Shown: positions 62,377 to 64,000 of the stretch, piece by piece
Layout of the letters: every line of letters begins with the position of its first letter
How positions within the stretch are numbered: the stretch's first letter is position 1
Assembly (NCBI GenBank): GCA_020723405.1
Contig: DYIY01000004.1
Span: forward strand, 1 to 64,000
Length of the DNA: 64,000 nt
Direction of reading: 5' to 3'
Source of the DNA: Thiobacillus denitrificans
Lineage (GTDB): Bacteria > Pseudomonadota > Gammaproteobacteria > Burkholderiales > Thiobacillaceae
Position numbers and translations under genes: made by a program
The notes under the pieces: model-generated
Databases searched by the model: none
What the model saw: only the letters and a program-made list of their open reading frames with translations
What the model was told of the DNA's origin: nothing

Positions 62377-62943
62377 TCAGGCGATGCGTTCGCCGGCCTT
62401 GCGCCGACGCAGTTGCAGACCCACCAGGCCCAGGCCCATGGCCATCATGGCCCAGGTCTCGGCTTCCGGCACGGGGGCGGCGGAGGCGGAGTAGGAGAAG
62501 ATGCCACCCTTGGTGCCCACGGCGTCGCCGCTGATGCGGAAGTAGTAGGAGCCGGCGCCCACGACGGCATCGCCGAACACGTTGTCGCCGGTACCGAAGT
62601 TGATCAGTTCGGCGTCGCCGGCATCGGCCACGCCGACCATGCCGCCGTCGGAGAACAGGGACACGCTCAAGCCGTTGATGTTGTAGCTGGAACCTGCGGA
62701 AGGCAGATCCGCCACGACACCCACGCCGTAATAGGTGATGCCGGACTGGAAGAAGAAGTCCTGGATGAAGGAACCCGGAATGACGGCTTGCAGGCCGGCG
62801 GCGTAGAACTCCATGTCGCCGGTGGTCAGAGCGCCGGTGATGTCACCCACGTTGGTGAAACCGTAAGAGGCAGCAGAGCTCTGCACGGATACGGTGGTGG
62901 CGCCGATACAAGCCAGGGCGCAAAGCATATGTTTCAGCTTCAT
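62377..62943 (-). CDS. PEP-CTERM sorting-domain protein
   Basis: This 188-residue exported protein has a signal peptide (cleavage near SSAA, about 24), a beta-rich body with paired aromatic segments (GSFIQDFFFQSGITYYGVGV) resembling the FxDxF-type PEP-CTERM proteins, and the sorting tail VPEAETWAMMAMGLGLVGLQ ending LRRRKAGERIA. The tail has Glu-Ala in place of the usual Glu-Pro but keeps the rest. AGGAGG lies 9 bases before the ATG. A near-perfect sigma-54 promoter is upstream and a terminator downstream, so it is a single-gene unit. Confidence 0.9.
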   Translation of the reverse strand: MKLKHMLCALACIGATTVSVQSSAASYGFTNVGDITGALTTGDMEFYAAGLQAVIPGSFIQDFFFQSGITYYGVGVVADLPSAGSSYNINGLSVSLFSDGGMVGVADAGDAELINFGTGDNVFGDAVVGAGSYYFRISGDAVGTKGGIFSYSASAAPVPEAETWAMMAMGLGLVGLQLRRRKAGERIA

Positions 62944-62997
62944 TGGAATGAACCTCCTGAACGATTGGTAAAAACACGGTAAAGCCGAGTCATAAAA

Positions 62998-63013
62998 AGC
63001 ATGAATCGTGCCA
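62998..63013 (-). promoter_or_regulatory. Sigma-54 (-24/-12) promoter for PEP-CTERM gene 4
   Basis: On the minus strand TGGCACGATTCATGCT matches TGGCACG-N4-TTGCW at all but one fixed base, with exactly 10 bases between GG and GC. It lies about 55 bp before the ATG. This is the strongest sigma-54 match in the window. Confidence 0.85.
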
Positions 63014-63094
63014 TGCCAATAAGTGATTGTTTTGGGGTCAAGCGCCTCCTGGGTGTCACAAATATGTAAATATTTTCGACACCCGCCGGGGCGT

Positions 63095-64000
63095 TCACAA
63101 AGCCTCGAACAGGGTCCCCCACGGCAAGTCCGGGCGCTGGCTCCTGAGCCAGGCCGTGGTCACTTCAGCCAGGCGGATCAAGGCATTACGATCATCGGCC
63201 TCAAAACGGAAGGAGAGGGAAGGCGTCGTGTTGGAGGCTCGCACCAGGCCAAAACCCTCGGGATATTCCACCCGCAAACCATCGATGTGCCAAACCCGCG
63301 TGGCGCCCTCGAAACGGGCATGACGCCCCATGGCGGTGAGCAGGGCGTGGGCCTCTCCCGGTGCCAGATCGATGCGCAACTCGGGCGTGGACAGGCTGTC
63401 CGGCAAAGTGGCGAACAGGGTTTGGGGGTCCTCGGCCCGGGACAGGATTTCCAACAGCCTGGCCCCGGCATACAAGCCATCGTCGAAGCCATACCAGCGA
63501 TCCTTGAAGAAAATGTGTCCGCTCAACTCCCCGGCCAGGAGGGCGCCACTGTCCCGCATCTTGGCCTTGATCACTGAATGGCCGGTCTTCCAGAGCAGAG
63601 GCCGACCCCCCAGCTCCTCCACCCAGCCATCCAGGTTGCGGGTGGATTTCACGTCATAGATGACCGTGGCACCCGGATGCCGGGACAACACGTCCCGGGC
63701 GAACAACATGAGCAATCGGTCCGGAAAGATGATGTGCCCGGTGCCATCCACCACGCCCAGGCGGTCGCCATCGCCATCGAAGGCCAGACCGATTTCACCG
63801 CCCCCCGCCAGGACCCGGCCGCACAACTGGGCCAGGTTTGCAGGGACGGACGGATCCGGGTGATGGCCGGGGAAACGGCCGTCCACCTGGCAATGGAGGG
63901 GCTCGACCGCGCAGCCCAGGGCTTGGAACAGGTCCGGCCCATAGGCCCCCGCCACCCCGTTGCCGGCATCCAGCACCACCCTCATGGGCCTGGCCAGGGT
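63095..64000 (-). CDS. Phosphomannomutase/phosphoglucomutase, partial (AlgC-like)
   Basis: This enzyme interconverts hexose 6- and 1-phosphates and supplies sugar nucleotides for polysaccharide. Only the last 301 codons are in the window; the gene runs off the right edge, so the N-terminal phosphoserine segment is not seen. Visible are the metal-binding AFDGDGDRLGVVD, the sugar-binding GELSGHIFF and the C-terminal domain. The family is bifunctional in many bacteria. It may feed the exopolysaccharide cluster on the far side of the window. Confidence 0.9.
   Translation of the reverse strand, partial: TLARPMRVVLDAGNGVAGAYGPDLFQALGCAVEPLHCQVDGRFPGHHPDPSVPANLAQLCGRVLAGGGEIGLAFDGDGDRLGVVDGTGHIIFPDRLLMLFARDVLSRHPGATVIYDVKSTRNLDGWVEELGGRPLLWKTGHSVIKAKMRDSGALLAGELSGHIFFKDRWYGFDDGLYAGARLLEILSRAEDPQTLFATLPDSLSTPELRIDLAPGEAHALLTAMGRHARFEGATRVWHIDGLRVEYPEGFGLVRASNTTPSLSFRFEADDRNALIRLAEVTTAWLRSQRPDLPWGTLFEAL

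Overview
The window is high-GC DNA from a betaproteobacterium, probably of the Rhodocyclales/Nitrosomonadales group. This rests on gene content: an exosortase A (XrtA) polysaccharide cluster with four PEP-CTERM proteins, a c-type cytochrome maturation operon, flavocytochrome c sulfide dehydrogenase and B12-dependent ribonucleotide reductase. No rRNA or tRNA gene is present to fix the taxonomy, and no CRISPR array was seen.

Layout. (1) 1-1573: the integrase end of an integron, with an attC site, one small AT-rich cassette gene, a putative attI and intI reading away from the cassettes. (2) 1749-3079: a small hypothetical gene and xthA. (3) 3314-27268: a 24-kb run of plus-strand genes for XrtA-linked exopolysaccharide. 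It holds the exosortase/EpsI fusion, seven glycosyltransferases, an amidotransferase, an AT-richer MBOAT/SGNH acylation pair, flippase, beta-helix protein, O-ligase, deacetylase, a sulfatase-fold membrane enzyme and a sulfotransferase. (4) 27278-29958, minus strand: a second sulfotransferase, a TPR protein and a PEP-CTERM protein with a sigma-54-type promoter. (5) 30166-34259: nrdJ with tandem NrdR boxes and an intein. (6) 34310-38634: a decayed minus-strand coding remnant, then fccAB and an octaheme nitrite-reductase-type cytochrome. (7) 38792-45876: ccmABCDEFGHI. (8) 46268-50758: two tandem PEP-CTERM genes, a palindromic element, a small membrane protein, a PfkB-family kinase, a glycine-zipper lipoprotein and olsB. 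(9) 50935-56418: olsA, then minus-strand apaH, ttcA, a TlpA-type thioredoxin, dsbD and cutA. (10) 56412-64000: fxsA, an AI-2E-family transporter, purM, purN, a DUF3108 protein, purK/purE, a fourth PEP-CTERM gene with the best sigma-54 promoter, and a phosphohexomutase cut by the window edge.

How it fits together. XrtA, the polysaccharide genes and the dispersed PEP-CTERM proteins look like one surface-sorting and extracellular-matrix system. The -24/-12 promoter matches before three PEP-CTERM transcription units fit what is known of sigma-54 control in such systems. The cytochrome block is a second module: FccAB could draw electrons from sulfide, the octaheme cytochrome is probably a nitrite (or sulfite) reductase, and the downstream Ccm genes, with DsbD and TlpA proteins elsewhere, supply heme attachment and thiol reduction.

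Least ordinary items: the integron end with a candidate coupled mini-ORF in attI; the Gln-ending intein with an intact-looking endonuclease domain in nrdJ; the fccAB-octaheme reductase pairing; the acylation pair inserted in the polysaccharide cluster; and a 97-bp palindromic element between ccmA and ccmB.
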